From: Massilia sp. Bi118
GTDB taxonomy: Bacteria; Pseudomonadota; Gammaproteobacteria; Burkholderiales; Burkholderiaceae_D
DNA: 64,000 bases
Direction of reading: 5' to 3'
NCBI RefSeq assembly: GCF_918697865.1
Contig: NZ_CAKKMV010000012.1
Location: forward strand, 1 to 64,000
The position numbers and the translations under genes were made by a program. Below the pieces are notes generated by a model that saw only the letters and a program-made list of their open reading frames with translations, ran no database searches and was not told the origin of the DNA. Within the stretch, counting starts at the first letter, position 1. Every line of letters starts with the position of its first letter. Below are positions 38,680 through 47,881 of the stretch, piece after piece.

Positions 38680-40620
38680 TCAGGGACGCGGCGTTTCCAT
38701 GACAGGCAGCTCGATGAAGCTGCTGTGGTAGATCCGCTGCGTCGCCTTTTTATAATCCTCCGGCTTGGCGTTGAAGATGTTCTCCACCCAGGTCTGCGGA
38801 TTGCGGTCGTACAGCGGGAACCAGCTCGACTGCACCTGCACCATGATGCGGTGGCCCGGCAGGAAGACGTGGTTGGCGGTCGGCAGGCCGAAGCGGTAGG
38901 ACAGGGGCTTGTTGGCAGCCAGTGGCTTGGGCTTGTCGTAGCCTTCGCGGTAGCGGCCGCGGAAGATGTCGCCGGAGATCATCAGCTGGTAGCCGCCCAT
39001 GCCCGGGTTGCTGCCCACCTGGTCCGGGTAGACGTCGATCAGCTTGACCACCCAGTCCGAATCGGTGCCGCTGGTCGAGGCGACCAGGTTGGCGACCGGC
39101 TCGCCGCTGATCTTCACCGGCGCGCTCAAGACGTCGGAGACGAAGACGGCGACGTCGGTGCGGCCCGAGGCTTCGCGCTGGTCGTCGACCATCCAGCGCG
39201 GCCACGACTGCCCTTTGGCTTCGTCGTAGCCGTAGGGTGGGATCGGACGCTGGCGGAAGGGCACCGGTTTAGAAGGGTCGGAGACGTATTCGTCGTAGGC
39301 CCTGGCATCGGCGGCGGCGCCCAGCACCGCTTTTTGACCGGCCGCCAGGCGCAGCGCCACCGGCTTCGAGGCGCTCGGCCAGGCTCCCAGATTGCGCCAC
39401 TGGTTGGTGCCGGTCTCGAAGGCCGTCACGGTCGGGATATCCGGCGTGGCCTCGTTCCCTTTGAGATTCCGGTCGAGGAAAGGCCGCAGCACCGCCTGGC
39501 GCCAGTACAGCGCGGTATCGCTGCCGAACTTGATCGCGCCGAGGCTGCTGCCGTCGCCGATCGCACCGCCGTGGTTCCAGGGCCCCAGCGACAGGTGGAC
39601 CAGGTTGTTCTTGTCGTTCGGCTTGATCGCCTTGTAGACGGCGACCGGGCCGTAGATGTCCTCTGCGTCCCACAGGCTGTGCACCAGCAGGGTCGGCACC
39701 GTCACCGGCTGCTTGGCCAGGATCTTGTCCATGGCCTGCTGCTGCCAGAAGCTGTCATAGCTCGGGTGCTGCACCAGCTTGCGCCAGAAGCCGCTCTGCT
39801 CCAGGCCGCGCTGGCGGGCCAGCGCGCCGGCCGATCCGGCGCGCATGTACATGTCGTAGTCGTCGTAGTTCGAGGTGTACCACTTGGCCGTGTTCCCGCG
39901 CGTGACCACCTGCTCCATGATGTAGGAAAGGTTAATCTGGCGGAAGGCGCCGTGGTGGAACCAGTCGTCGCCCATCCAGCCGTCGACCATCGGGTTCATC
40001 GGCACCGCGGCCTTCAGCGCCGGGTGCGGGTTCACCAGCGCCATCAGGGGCAGGAAGCCGTCGTAGGAGATGCCGATGATGCCGACGCGGCCATTGGTCT
40101 CGAGGATGTTCTTGACCAGCCAGTCGATGGTGTCATACGTGTCGGTCGAGTGGTCGACCGGCGTCGGGTTCAGCGGGCCGGACAAGGGCCGGTTCATCAC
40201 GTAGTCGCCTTCCGAGCCGTACTTGCCGCGCACGTCCTGCACCACGCGGATGTAGCCGCCCTGGACGATCACGTCGGCGGCGTTGTCGTAGCCGCTCAGG
40301 ATGGATTCCAGGTCCGAGCTCTCGGCGTGGCTGGTCAAACTTGAAGCGTCGTAGGGCGTGCGGGTCAGCAGGATGGGCGCGTTCTGCGCGCCCTTGGGCA
40401 CGATGATGACGGTGTTCAGGCGGGTGCCGTCGCGCATGGGGATCATCACGCTGCGCTTGGTGTAATTGAAGCCCACGGTCGGGGCGTTGAATTCCGCCGG
40501 GGTCTCCGAGGGCAGGGCGGGGTATTGCGGGGCCGGCGTCTGCTGCGCGTTCTGCGCGTGGGCCAGGCTGGCGAAGGCCATCGCGCAGGCCAGCGCGATG
40601 CGGGTGCTTGGTGACTTCAT
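38680..40620 (-). CDS. CocE/NonD-family exported hydrolase (X-Pro dipeptidyl-peptidase type)
   Basis: 646 aa. Signal peptide residues 1-22 (ACAMAFASLAHAQ). The alpha/beta-hydrolase domain has MIPMRDGTRLNTVIIVPK, YIRVVQDVRGKYGSEGDY (oxyanion region), the nucleophile elbow GISYDG with its Ser, an Asp in SLWDAEDIYGP and a His in GPWNHGG. The C-terminal jelly-roll domain (about 440-640) is that of the CocE/PepX family and ends with the PGHRIMVQVQSSWFPLYDRNPQT motif. It could be an alpha-amino-acid ester hydrolase or a peptidase; substrate undetermined. Periplasmic. Confidence 0.9.
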   Translation of the reverse strand: MKSPSTRIALACAMAFASLAHAQNAQQTPAPQYPALPSETPAEFNAPTVGFNYTKRSVMIPMRDGTRLNTVIIVPKGAQNAPILLTRTPYDASSLTSHAESSDLESILSGYDNAADVIVQGGYIRVVQDVRGKYGSEGDYVMNRPLSGPLNPTPVDHSTDTYDTIDWLVKNILETNGRVGIIGISYDGFLPLMALVNPHPALKAAVPMNPMVDGWMGDDWFHHGAFRQINLSYIMEQVVTRGNTAKWYTSNYDDYDMYMRAGSAGALARQRGLEQSGFWRKLVQHPSYDSFWQQQAMDKILAKQPVTVPTLLVHSLWDAEDIYGPVAVYKAIKPNDKNNLVHLSLGPWNHGGAIGDGSSLGAIKFGSDTALYWRQAVLRPFLDRNLKGNEATPDIPTVTAFETGTNQWRNLGAWPSASKPVALRLAAGQKAVLGAAADARAYDEYVSDPSKPVPFRQRPIPPYGYDEAKGQSWPRWMVDDQREASGRTDVAVFVSDVLSAPVKISGEPVANLVASTSGTDSDWVVKLIDVYPDQVGSNPGMGGYQLMISGDIFRGRYREGYDKPKPLAANKPLSYRFGLPTANHVFLPGHRIMVQVQSSWFPLYDRNPQTWVENIFNAKPEDYKKATQRIYHSSFIELPVMETPRP

Positions 40621-40691
40621 GAGCTTCCTTGTGTATTTTTAGTGGAGGCGAAGTGTTGCCACCAGCACATTAGCACAAGGTGCAGCCCGGA

Positions 40692-41090
40692 TCAGCCGTG
40701 CGTGAAGCGCTCGAACAGGGTGACGCCCTGGCGCCGCGTGCCCGGTCCGCCGAGGTGGTCCCACCAGCCGAGCGGAAAGGTCATCTTGCGGTCGGCCATG
40801 GCGACGAAATCGTCGAAGCCGCGCTGGGCTTCGCTGAGGGTGATGATGCGGGCGTCGACGTCGGCGCCGATGTCCAGGCAGATGTCGCCGTGCAGGTCGC
40901 GCCAGGGCTGGGCGCCGCCGGATGGGTCGCCGCGCCAGGCCCTGATGCGGCTGACCGCCTCCCAGGGCACGGCCAGGCCGCGCACCGTGAAGCCGCTGTC
41001 GGAGACGAGAATCGAAGGCGCGTACGGCATCCGCAGCCAGCCCGGCCGCCGCAGCAGCCGGGTTTCAAGCACGTTGAGGATGGTTTTCAT
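40692..41090 (-). CDS. Hypothetical protein downstream of the GIN-domain gene
   Basis: 132 aa. It starts 2 nt after the stop of the GIN-domain gene, so it is surely cotranscribed and perhaps translationally coupled. No signal peptide or clear hydrophobic span. The sequence shows a PH-like or small beta pattern (SILVSDSGFTVRGLAVPWEAVSRIRAWRGD, DICLDIGADVDARIITLSEAQRGFDDFV) resembling membrane-associated bPH-type proteins, but this is a weak impression. The function is unknown. Confidence 0.7.
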   Translation of the reverse strand: MKTILNVLETRLLRRPGWLRMPYAPSILVSDSGFTVRGLAVPWEAVSRIRAWRGDPSGGAQPWRDLHGDICLDIGADVDARIITLSEAQRGFDDFVAMADRKMTFPLGWWDHLGGPGTRRQGVTLFERFTHG

Positions 41091-41092
41091 CG

Positions 41093-42460
41093 TTATTGAT
41101 GCCGAGAGCCGCTGCGGTCGACCAGCAGCAGCTGGCCGAGGCCGCGGGCGTCGGCCTTGCCGCTGGCGTCCTTGCCGACCACGTTGACCGAGGCGCTGCC
41201 CGGGCCGCGCACCGAGATGTCGGTCTGGCCCACGTTCAGGCGCCGGCCTTCGAGGCTGCCGGAGCCGTTGATCTGGACGCTCACCTGGGCCACGCTGCCG
41301 TCGATGCGGGCGTCGCCGGGGCCGTCCATCTTCAGCAGCAGGCGCTTGCCGGACATGCTGGCTTCCAGCTCGCCGGAGCCGTGCATTTCGGCGTCCAGAG
41401 TGTCGGAGACGTTCTGCAGCCTGACGCCGCCGGGACCGCGGCTGCGCACGATGGCCTTGGCCACCTTGAGGCTTTCGCCATTCAGGTCGCCCGAGCCGCT
41501 CGCTTCGAGCGTCAGGTTGCCGATGCTGCCGCTGAGCTCCGCGTTGCCGGGGCCGCCCAGGCGCAGCTGGCCGGCGGCCGCCTGCAGGCCGCGCGCCTCC
41601 AGCTCGCCCGAGCCCTGGACTTCGGCCTCGAACTTGCGGATGTTCCCGGCGATGCAGGCATTGCCCGGGCCGCGCTGCACGCTGCGCACGCCTTCGACGG
41701 CCAGGTCGCAGCCTTCGAAGTCGCCCGAGCCGCTGCTCTCCAGACTCAGTTCACGGCTGCTGCCGGACAGTTTCAGGTCGCCCGGACCACGCATGCGGGC
41801 CGTCACGCGGGAAGCGCGCAGGCCCTCGGCTTCGAGATCGCCCGAGCCGCTCATCTGGGCCGCCAGTTCGTTGGCGATGCCGGCCAGGTGGACGTCGCCG
41901 GGGCCGCGCATGGTGACGTCGGCGTCGCCGGTCTTCATGCGGCGCAGGTCGAGGTCGCCGCTGCCGCTGCTTTCCACCACCAGCTGGCGCACCGCGCCGC
42001 TGGCGTGCAGGTCGCCGGGGCCGGTGCTGGCCAGCGTGAAGCGCTCGCTGCTGACCTGGCTCAGTTCTACGTCGCCGCTGCCGTTCATGCGCAGGCTTTT
42101 CAGGCCGGCGGCGCCGATGGTGACCGTCGTCATCTCGCGGCGCTTGCCGAAGCTGAAGGAGAAGCCGTTGCGCGCGACCGGGCGGACCACCAGGGTGTCG
42201 CCGCGCACCAGGACTTCCATCTCGTCGATTTCTTTCCGCAGACCCGAGACCGTGACAGCCTGGCGCGCCTGGGCGTCGATGATCACGCGGTAGGGACCAC
42301 CCAGCTCGATCGCGCTGAAGGCGCCGACCTGGCGCTGCTCGGTGACAGTGCCTGCGTTCTGGACTTGCTGCTGTTCCGCCTGGGCGAAGCTGGCGTGGCT
42401 GGCGATGGTGGCGCAGGCGAGGGCGGCGGCGATGGCGGTCAGTTTGATGGCGGTCTTCAT
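41093..42460 (-). CDS. Exported GIN-domain (DUF2807) beta-helix protein with alternating repeats
   Basis: 455 aa from the ATG at 42460. Signal peptide residues 1-26. The first part matches the head GIN/DUF2807 domain (VGAFSAIELGGPYRVIIDAQARQAVTVSG). From about residue 125 it is built of ~20-residue rungs, each opening with a Gly-Ser-Gly or Gly-Pro-Gly turn and then Asp/Glu-hydrophobic strands (NGSGDVELS, TGPGDLHAS, SGSGDLDLR, RGPGDVHLA). The two turn types alternate strictly for 16 rungs, 8 of each. This should fold as an extended right-handed beta-helix in the periplasm or on the surface. The open frame to 43510 is an antisense artefact over the neighbouring gene. Confidence 0.88.
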   Translation of the reverse strand: MKTAIKLTAIAAALACATIASHASFAQAEQQQVQNAGTVTEQRQVGAFSAIELGGPYRVIIDAQARQAVTVSGLRKEIDEMEVLVRGDTLVVRPVARNGFSFSFGKRREMTTVTIGAAGLKSLRMNGSGDVELSQVSSERFTLASTGPGDLHASGAVRQLVVESSGSGDLDLRRMKTGDADVTMRGPGDVHLAGIANELAAQMSGSGDLEAEGLRASRVTARMRGPGDLKLSGSSRELSLESSGSGDFEGCDLAVEGVRSVQRGPGNACIAGNIRKFEAEVQGSGELEARGLQAAAGQLRLGGPGNAELSGSIGNLTLEASGSGDLNGESLKVAKAIVRSRGPGGVRLQNVSDTLDAEMHGSGELEASMSGKRLLLKMDGPGDARIDGSVAQVSVQINGSGSLEGRRLNVGQTDISVRGPGSASVNVVGKDASGKADARGLGQLLLVDRSGSRHQ

Positions 42461-42610
42461 GATCTCGTTCTTATGTGATGAAAGGTGGGGTGGTACCGGG
42501 AGCCTGAACGATAGGGCAAGCTTGCCTTGTCTGCATGCGGAAAACGACAGACGTGCAAAAACGCGGCGCGAAGTGCAAAAGAACGGTGCTGAGCGGTGTA
42601 TATTTATTGG

Positions 42611-43435
42611 ATGTCCTCGCTGACCGTCCGCAAGCTGAACGTCGACCTGTCCCAGGGCTTCCCGCGCCACTGGATGGGCGGCGACGTCTATCGCACCGCC
42701 TTCCTGAATGCGCTGTCGATGAGCTTCCCGCTCGGCGAGCAGATGTTCATCGACAGCGTGCGCGCGGCGCCCCCGGAAGCCATCCTCGACCCCGTCCTGC
42801 GCGCCGAGGTGAAGGATTTCGTCGGCCAGGAAGCCAGCCACCGCTTCGTCCATCAGCAGTACAACGCCGAGCTGGCGCGCCAGGGCTTCGACTACACGAT
42901 GGAGCCGAAGCTGCAGGTGCGCGTGGAGCGCATCCGCAGGTTGCCCGTGCAGGACCGCCTGGCCATCACCTGCGCGCTCGAGCACTACACGGCCATGCTG
43001 GCCGACTTCGTGCTGCGCAATCCGGCCTGGCTGGACGGCGCCGATCCACAGCTGCGCACCCTGTGGAACTGGCACGCCGCCGAGGAGCTGGAACACAAGG
43101 CGGTCGCCTTCGACGTCTACCGCGCGGCCGGCGGCGGCTACCTGAAGCGGGTGCTGTGGTACCTGCACGTGAGCCTGGTGTTCTGGCTGGACACCACCAC
43201 CCAGACCTTTCATAATCTGCGGCGCGACGGCGCTTCCTGGCGCCTGAAAACCTGGACCAGCGCGGTGCGTATGTGGTTCGGGCGCCGCGGCCTGGTCTGG
43301 AGCCTGTTCAAGCCCAGCATCGGCTACCTGTCGCCGCGCTTCCACCCCTGGCGGCACGACAATCGCGCCCTGCTGCAGATGTGGCTGGAGAGCAACGACG
43401 ACGCCTACCGAGAGATCGGCAGCACATCGGCCTGA
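42611..43435 (+). CDS. Predicted metal-dependent hydrolase (PF10118-type)
   Basis: 274 aa from the ATG at 42611. Ferritin-like helical protein with the paired metal-binding motifs FVGQEASHRFVHQQYN (E..H..H) and ALEHYTAML, then WNWHAAEELEHKAVAFDVY (H, E, E, H), all conserved in this family. A C-terminal hydrophobic segment (VLWYLHVSLVFWLDTTTQTF) suggests membrane contact. The family's reaction is not established. No convincing ribosome site is seen; GTG at 42596 would add five residues. Confidence 0.85.
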   Translation: MSSLTVRKLNVDLSQGFPRHWMGGDVYRTAFLNALSMSFPLGEQMFIDSVRAAPPEAILDPVLRAEVKDFVGQEASHRFVHQQYNAELARQGFDYTMEPKLQVRVERIRRLPVQDRLAITCALEHYTAMLADFVLRNPAWLDGADPQLRTLWNWHAAEELEHKAVAFDVYRAAGGGYLKRVLWYLHVSLVFWLDTTTQTFHNLRRDGASWRLKTWTSAVRMWFGRRGLVWSLFKPSIGYLSPRFHPWRHDNRALLQMWLESNDDAYREIGSTSA

Positions 43436-43511
43436 AAGCGGCTTGCGCGCCGCGCGTGGCTGGAACGGGGCGCGGATGTCATAATGGATGGCTCGTGCAA
43501 GGAGACCCATC

Positions 43512-43697
43512 GTGATTCGCTATCTTGGCACCCGCAAGAATGCGGAAGGTGCTGCCGTCTATATATTCCTGGTCAATGGCATGGAGAAGGAAGTGCGCGA
43601 GCACGCCCTCAAGCAGCATCCCGGCTGCTATGACGCCCTGCCGGCGTCGGTGAAGGCGAAGATCGCCGCCAACCGCGCATGGCTGTCCAAGCTGTGA
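43512..43697 (+). CDS. Small hypothetical protein
   Basis: 61 aa starting at GTG 43512, with AAGGAGA at 43499-43504. The sequence (IRYLGTRKNAEGAAVYIFLVNGMEKEVREHALKQ...) looks like a small alpha/beta protein without a membrane span. It overlaps the next gene by up to 19 nt; if that gene begins at GTG 43694 the overlap is the coupling type GTGA. No family is recognised. Confidence 0.65.
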   Translation: MIRYLGTRKNAEGAAVYIFLVNGMEKEVREHALKQHPGCYDALPASVKAKIAANRAWLSKL

Positions 43698-44176
43698 CCG
43701 GCTTGCGGCTGCTGCCGCTGGTTTTGGCGATCCTTGCCGGAGCGGCCTCCGCCCAGACCCAGGACAAGCAGCCCTCCACCTTCGGCCCCGTGATCGGCGG
43801 CGCACTGCTGTGCCGGGACCAGATCGACAATAAATACTTCTATTCCTGGCTGAGCAGCCATTTCGGCGCCCCCTACAAGCACGAGGGCGGCGCCTTCTGG
43901 TTCCGCACCGGCGAGGCGACGCTCTGGGGCGCGCCCGTCACCGAAGTGATGGTCAGCGACGATACCAGCGAGCTGGTGTTCCTGGCCGCAGTGGCCGAGG
44001 TGCCGCCGGACCAGCTGGAGCAGTCGGTCCGCAGCGCGGCAGGCGTGCGCTACCCGGCGGCGGATAGTTCCCAATATCCTTTGCGGGTTTCCGCCACCGG
44101 CAGCAAGATTGCTTACTACAATAGCAAAAGCAAAATATACTGCGCGAAGTTCAAACCGCTGCCGCCGGGCCGCTAG
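43679..44176 (+). CDS. Secreted hypothetical protein upstream of exeA
   Basis: 165 aa. Signal peptide residues 1-26 (LRLLPLVLAILAGAASAQ). The mature part has two Cys (GALLCRDQIDNKYFYSWL and KIYCAKFKP), which could form a disulfide, and ends in a basic Pro-rich tail. No family is recognised. Alternative start GTG 43694 overlaps the previous stop and still keeps the signal peptide. It lies 13 nt before exeA, possibly cotranscribed with the secretion genes. Confidence 0.7.
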   Translation: MAVQAVTGLRLLPLVLAILAGAASAQTQDKQPSTFGPVIGGALLCRDQIDNKYFYSWLSSHFGAPYKHEGGAFWFRTGEATLWGAPVTEVMVSDDTSELVFLAAVAEVPPDQLEQSVRSAAGVRYPAADSSQYPLRVSATGSKIAYYNSKSKIYCAKFKPLPPGR

Positions 44177-44189
44177 GGCATTCCTTGGT

Positions 44190-45821
44190 ATGTACACCAA
44201 TTACTTCAATCTGAAGCAACAGCCGTTCTCGATCGCGCCCGATCCGCGCTACCTCTTCATGAGCGAGCGCCACCGCGAGGCGCTCGCGCATCTGCTGTAC
44301 GGCATCGGGAGCGGCGGCGGCTTCGTCCTGCTGACGGGCGAGATCGGCGCCGGCAAGACCACGGTGTGCCGCTGCTTCATCGAGCAGATCCCCGACAACT
44401 GCCGCCTGGCCTATATCTTCAACCCCAAGCTGACGGTCGAGGAACTGCTGCTGACCATCTGCGACGAGTTCCGCATCGAGCTGCCGCCCGCATCGGCCGG
44501 CGCGCTGGGCGTGAAGAGTTATGTGGACGCGATCAACGGCTACCTGCTGGACAGCCACGCCCAGGGCAACAACAACGTGCTCGTGATCGACGAGGCGCAG
44601 AACCTGTCGCCCCAGGTACTGGAACAGCTGCGCCTGCTGACCAACCTCGAGACCAGCGAGCGCAAGCTGTTGCAGATCATCCTGATCGGCCAGCCCGAGC
44701 TGCGCACCATGCTGGCCCAGCCCGAGCTGGAGCAGCTGGCCCAGCGCGTGATCGCGCGCTACCACCTCGGGCCGCTGTCCGAAGCCGAGACAGGCGCCTA
44801 CGTCACGCACCGCCTGACGGTGGCGGGCGCCCATCCGGGCAACCCGATTCCCGGCTCGCTGGCGCCGCTGATCCACCGCCTCACGCACGGCGTGCCGCGC
44901 CGCATCAACCTGCTGTGCGACCGCGCGCTGCTCGGCGCCTACGTCGAGAACAGCAGCGTGGTGACGCCGAAGATCCTGCGCCGCGCGGCCCAGGAAGTGT
45001 TTGCCGGCGAAGCGCCCACCGCACGTCCGCCGCTGCGCTGGCCGCTGGTGGCGGGCGGGGTGCTGGCCGGGGCGGCGATCAGCGCGGCGGCGTGGCAGGC
45101 GGTGCCGCGTGCTGCGGCGCCTTCCGCGCCGGTTGCTGCTACGGCGCCAGTGCCTCAGCTTGCGAAAAAGGACGTGCAGCCGGTCAAGGGCGCGGGTTCG
45201 AATCCTGTCGGAGGAAGCGCGGTCAAGCCGCTGTTATTGGCAACCCAGACCGAAGCCCTGCGCGAGCTCGGCGCCCTGTGGGGCCAGCAACTACCCACCG
45301 ACGAACCCTGCCAGGGCGCGCCGAAGCTGAACCTGCGCTGCTACCAGGGCCGCGGCGGCCTGTACGAATTGCGCCTGCTCGACCGTCCGGCCATCGTCGC
45401 CCTGCACGACGGCCAGAAGCTCGGCTACGCGGTGCTGTCCTCGATGGACGCCGACAGCGCGGTGCTGAGCGTGAACGGCCAGCGCCAGAAGGTCAGCCTG
45501 GGTGCGCTGGCGACCCGCTTCGACGGCGAATTCACGACCCTGTGGAAGCAGCCGCGCGCCTTCCGCGACGAAATCCACCCCGGCGACACCGGCCCGGACG
45601 TGGACTGGATCGCCGGCCGCCTGGCGGAACTGAACAAGCTCGAAGCGCCGCGCACCGACCGGCCGCTGGACGAGCCCACGCGCCGCCTGCTGCGCACTTT
45701 CCAGGCCAGGCAGAACCTGAAAGCGGACGGCGTGGCCGGGCCGCGGACCTTCATGCGCCTGAACCAGCTGAGCGGGGTCGACGAACCTCACCTGCTGGCG
45801 TCGAACGGGACGGGAAAATAA
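44190..45821 (+). CDS. exeA: General secretion AAA+ ATPase ExeA/GspA, with peptidoglycan-binding domain
   Basis: 543 aa. With GspB it helps insert the type II secretion secretin through the peptidoglycan. The N-terminus MYTNYFNLKQQPFSIAPDPRYLFMS is diagnostic. Walker A is GEIGAGKT (about residues 50-57), Walker B VLVIDEAQNLS. A hydrophobic span near 285-305 (WPLVAGGVLAGAAISAAAW) separates the cytoplasmic ATPase from a periplasmic part that ends in a PG-binding-1 domain (GDTGPDVDWIAGRLAELN...LLRTFQARQNLKADGVAGPRTF). gspB begins right after the stop. The T2S core genes are not in the window. Confidence 0.93.
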   Translation: MYTNYFNLKQQPFSIAPDPRYLFMSERHREALAHLLYGIGSGGGFVLLTGEIGAGKTTVCRCFIEQIPDNCRLAYIFNPKLTVEELLLTICDEFRIELPPASAGALGVKSYVDAINGYLLDSHAQGNNNVLVIDEAQNLSPQVLEQLRLLTNLETSERKLLQIILIGQPELRTMLAQPELEQLAQRVIARYHLGPLSEAETGAYVTHRLTVAGAHPGNPIPGSLAPLIHRLTHGVPRRINLLCDRALLGAYVENSSVVTPKILRRAAQEVFAGEAPTARPPLRWPLVAGGVLAGAAISAAAWQAVPRAAAPSAPVAATAPVPQLAKKDVQPVKGAGSNPVGGSAVKPLLLATQTEALRELGALWGQQLPTDEPCQGAPKLNLRCYQGRGGLYELRLLDRPAIVALHDGQKLGYAVLSSMDADSAVLSVNGQRQKVSLGALATRFDGEFTTLWKQPRAFRDEIHPGDTGPDVDWIAGRLAELNKLEAPRTDRPLDEPTRRLLRTFQARQNLKADGVAGPRTFMRLNQLSGVDEPHLLASNGTGK

Positions 45822-45822
45822 T

Positions 45823-46596
45823 ATGTCATACATCCTCGAAGCCCTGAAGAAGGCCCAGGCCGAACGCCAGCTCGGCAATGCGCCGACCATTCACGCGCCG
45901 CAAACGGCGCAGGCCACCCAGCCTGGCATCGCCGCCAGCCGCAAGCCGCTGTTCGTCGGCCTGGGAGCGGGTGCGCTGGTCGTGCTGCTGGGCGGGCTGT
46001 TCATGTGGCAGCGGACGCCGGCGCCGGCTGGGGCGACCGCTGCGCCGGCGGCGCTGGCGGCAAATTCGACGGCCACGCCGGCTGCTTCGACAGCCCTGCC
46101 GCCCGCCGCTGCGCCCGCAGCGTCGGCAGCACCCGAGCGCGCGCCCGCAGCGCCCGCGACTGCCGTGAACGCCGCCTCGAACACGCTGGAAGTGAGCGCG
46201 CCGCCTGCGCCGCCGCCGCGTCCCGCCCATGCGGCCGAGCCGCCCGCGCGCCCGGCGCCGTCACCGGCCGCCCGCAGTCCGGCCACTGCGCCTGTGGTTC
46301 CGCCCGCGCCTGCCGCCGCAGCGCCGCGCCCAAGCGCCGCACCGGCGACGGCGCCATCGCCCGAAGACAGCCTGCCTTACCTGCACCAGCTGCCCGACAA
46401 CATGCAGCGCGACGTCCCGCGCGTGGCCTTCGGCGGCTACATGTATTCGGCCAACCCGGCCGACCGCCTGCTGCTGGTCGACAAGACCCTGCGCCACGAA
46501 GGCGAGGAGGTCGCGCCTGGACTGGTGCTGGAGAAGCTGCTGCCGAAGGCGGCGGTGATGAATTATCGCGGCGTCCGCTACCGTGTCGCCTACTGA
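45823..46596 (+). CDS. gspB: Type II secretion system assembly factor GspB
   Basis: 257 aa. Starts [18 protein letters not shown], the typical cytoplasmic N-terminus of GspB/ExeB. A single membrane span (residues about 44-61, [20 protein letters not shown]) is followed by a long Pro/Ala linker and a C-terminal periplasmic domain ending [44 protein letters not shown] and [11 protein letters not shown], as in this family. It begins 1 nt after exeA and overlaps mobB by 14 nt. Confidence 0.93.
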   Translation: MSYILEALKKAQAERQLGNAPTIHAPQTAQATQPGIAASRKPLFVGLGAGALVVLLGGLFMWQRTPAPAGATAAPAALAANSTATPAASTALPPAAAPAASAAPERAPAAPATAVNAASNTLEVSAPPAPPPRPAHAAEPPARPAPSPAARSPATAPVVPPAPAAAAPRPSAAPATAPSPEDSLPYLHQLPDNMQRDVPRVAFGGYMYSANPADRLLLVDKTLRHEGEEVAPGLVLEKLLPKAAVMNYRGVRYRVAY

Positions 46597-47125
46597 GGCG
46601 GGCGGGGCTGCCCGCGGCCAGGTGCTGGGTGTAGTCGGCTGGTCCGGCAGCGGCAAGACCACGCTGCTGGAATACCTGGTCGGCCAGCTGGCGGCCGAGG
46701 GTCTGCGCGTCAACGTCATCAAGCACAGCCACCACGACATCGTGCTCGAGCCGCCGCACAAGGACAGTGCGCGCCTGCGCATGGCCGGCGCCGGCGAGGT
46801 CATGATCGCCTCTCCCTACCGCTTCGCGATCCAGCACGAGCTGCGCGGCGCGCCCGAGCCCACGCTCGAGGAGCACCTGGCGCGCCTGGCGCCGGCGGAC
46901 CTGACCCTGGTCGAGGGCTACAAATGGGCGGCCATCCCCAAGCTCGAGGTATTCCGGCCCGAGCTCGGGCGCGCGGCCATGTATCCGGAAGACGTGAACG
47001 TAGTCGCCGTGGCATCCAATGCGCCGGCGCCGGCCGGGCTGGAGCGGGACCTCGCCTGGCTCGACCTCGACCAGCCTGCCGCGATATTGCGCTGGCTCAG
47101 ACGGCGCCTGGCTGCCGCATCCTAA
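46583..47125 (+). CDS. mobB: Molybdopterin-guanine dinucleotide biosynthesis protein MobB
   Basis: 180 aa. GTP-binding adaptor that helps MobA attach GMP to molybdopterin. The P-loop [15 protein letters not shown] lies at residues 19-33; [28 protein letters not shown] and [17 protein letters not shown] are characteristic. The GTG start at 46583 lies inside the gspB end, a 14-nt overlap. There is no functional link to the secretion pair beyond cotranscription. mobA is not in the window. Confidence 0.93.
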   Translation: MSPTEAGGAARGQVLGVVGWSGSGKTTLLEYLVGQLAAEGLRVNVIKHSHHDIVLEPPHKDSARLRMAGAGEVMIASPYRFAIQHELRGAPEPTLEEHLARLAPADLTLVEGYKWAAIPKLEVFRPELGRAAMYPEDVNVVAVASNAPAPAGLERDLAWLDLDQPAAILRWLRRRLAAAS

Positions 47126-47200
47126 AGTTCTGCCCGAAGCTGACGTTAACACAGGATGACCCGCATTGGGCCGTAGTTCGCCCTCACACAGGAGACCGTC

Positions 47201-47401
47201 ATGGACGTCATGAGTATTGCCAAACTCGCCACCAGTATCGCCGACACCGGCACCCGCCAGGATGTGGGCATTGCCATGCTCAAGAAGGCGCAGGATGTCC
47301 AGGCTTCGACCGCCACCCAGCTGCTGGACGCCGTCCAGGCTGCGTCGCCGGCGCCGAACCTGCCGGCGCATCTGGGCAAGAACGTCAATACGACCGCCTG
47401 A
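47201..47401 (+). CDS. YjfB-family putative motility protein
   Basis: 66 aa. Matches the small YjfB family: MDVMSIAKLATSIADTGTRQDVGIAMLKKAQDVQASTATQLLDAV, one amphipathic helix pair without a membrane span. Members often carry the name putative motility protein, because some are coexpressed with flagellar genes, but no mechanism is known. A CAGGAGA site precedes the ATG. An A-run and GC-rich stretch follow the stop without a clear terminator. Confidence 0.82.
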   Translation: MDVMSIAKLATSIADTGTRQDVGIAMLKKAQDVQASTATQLLDAVQAASPAPNLPAHLGKNVNTTA

Positions 47402-47586
47402 GCGCGCCCCGAAAAAAAATCAACCGGGCGCGTCAACAGGACCGCCTCCCGGTGCGTTAAACCGTCCACGTACCCGGCGCGAGGCAGGCCGCACAACAGT
47501 CCCGCTCTTGCCGCCACCATCGCTGCCGACGCGCAGCCACACAAGGCCGACCCCGCCGGTGTACGCATTCCGAAGGAGACTCCCCC

Positions 47587-47874
47587 ATGAATAAACGTCA
47601 AGCACTCGTTGCTGCCGCCCTTGCGAGCGTGTGCGCTACCAATGCGTCCGCCACCGGGCAGATGGACATGCAGCCGAAGGGCGAGCAGGAAAAATGCTAC
47701 GGCGTGGCCAAGGCCGGCCAGAACGATTGCGGCACCGCCACTCACGGCTGCGCCGGCCAGGCGGCGGTCGACAATGACCCGGCGGAATGGCGCACCGTCC
47801 CCAAGGGCAGCTGCGAGAAATCCGGCGGCAAGCTGAATCCACCCCAGCAGGCCAGGCAGGGCAAAGCCGGGTAA
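47587..47874 (+). CDS. bufA1: Bufferin-type (DUF2282) copper-buffering peptide precursor
   Basis: 95 aa. Signal peptide residues 1-22 ([17 protein letters not shown]), so the product goes to the periplasm. The mature part carries the DUF2282 core with four spaced cysteines: [20 protein letters not shown] and [10 protein letters not shown]. Bufferins of this family are ribosomally made peptides in which an MNIO enzyme converts Cys to thiooxazole-type heterocycles that bind copper; that enzyme follows 7 nt downstream. AAGGAGA precedes the ATG. The upstream gap (47402-47586) is probably where the promoter lies; no metal-responsive regulator gene is adjacent. Confidence 0.88.
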   Translation: MNKRQALVAAALASVCATNASATGQMDMQPKGEQEKCYGVAKAGQNDCGTATHGCAGQAAVDNDPAEWRTVPKGSCEKSGGKLNPPQQARQGKAG

Positions 47875-47881
47875 GCAAGCC

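Noticed and set aside
38725..40344. Plus-strand open frame of 539 codons opposite the CocE-type hydrolase
   Set aside because: Antisense shadow of a well-supported gene; composition is His/Arg/Val-rich with no recognisable domain.
41093..43510. 805-codon frame joining the GIN-domain protein to upstream sequence
   Set aside because: The part beyond 42460 is antisense to the metal-dependent hydrolase gene; the signal peptide at 42460 marks the real start.
45195..45205. GGTTCGAATCC, identical to a tRNA T-loop
   Set aside because: It lies inside the exeA linker reading frame, with no acceptor stem, D-arm, anticodon arm or CCA around it. Coincidence or at most a remnant.
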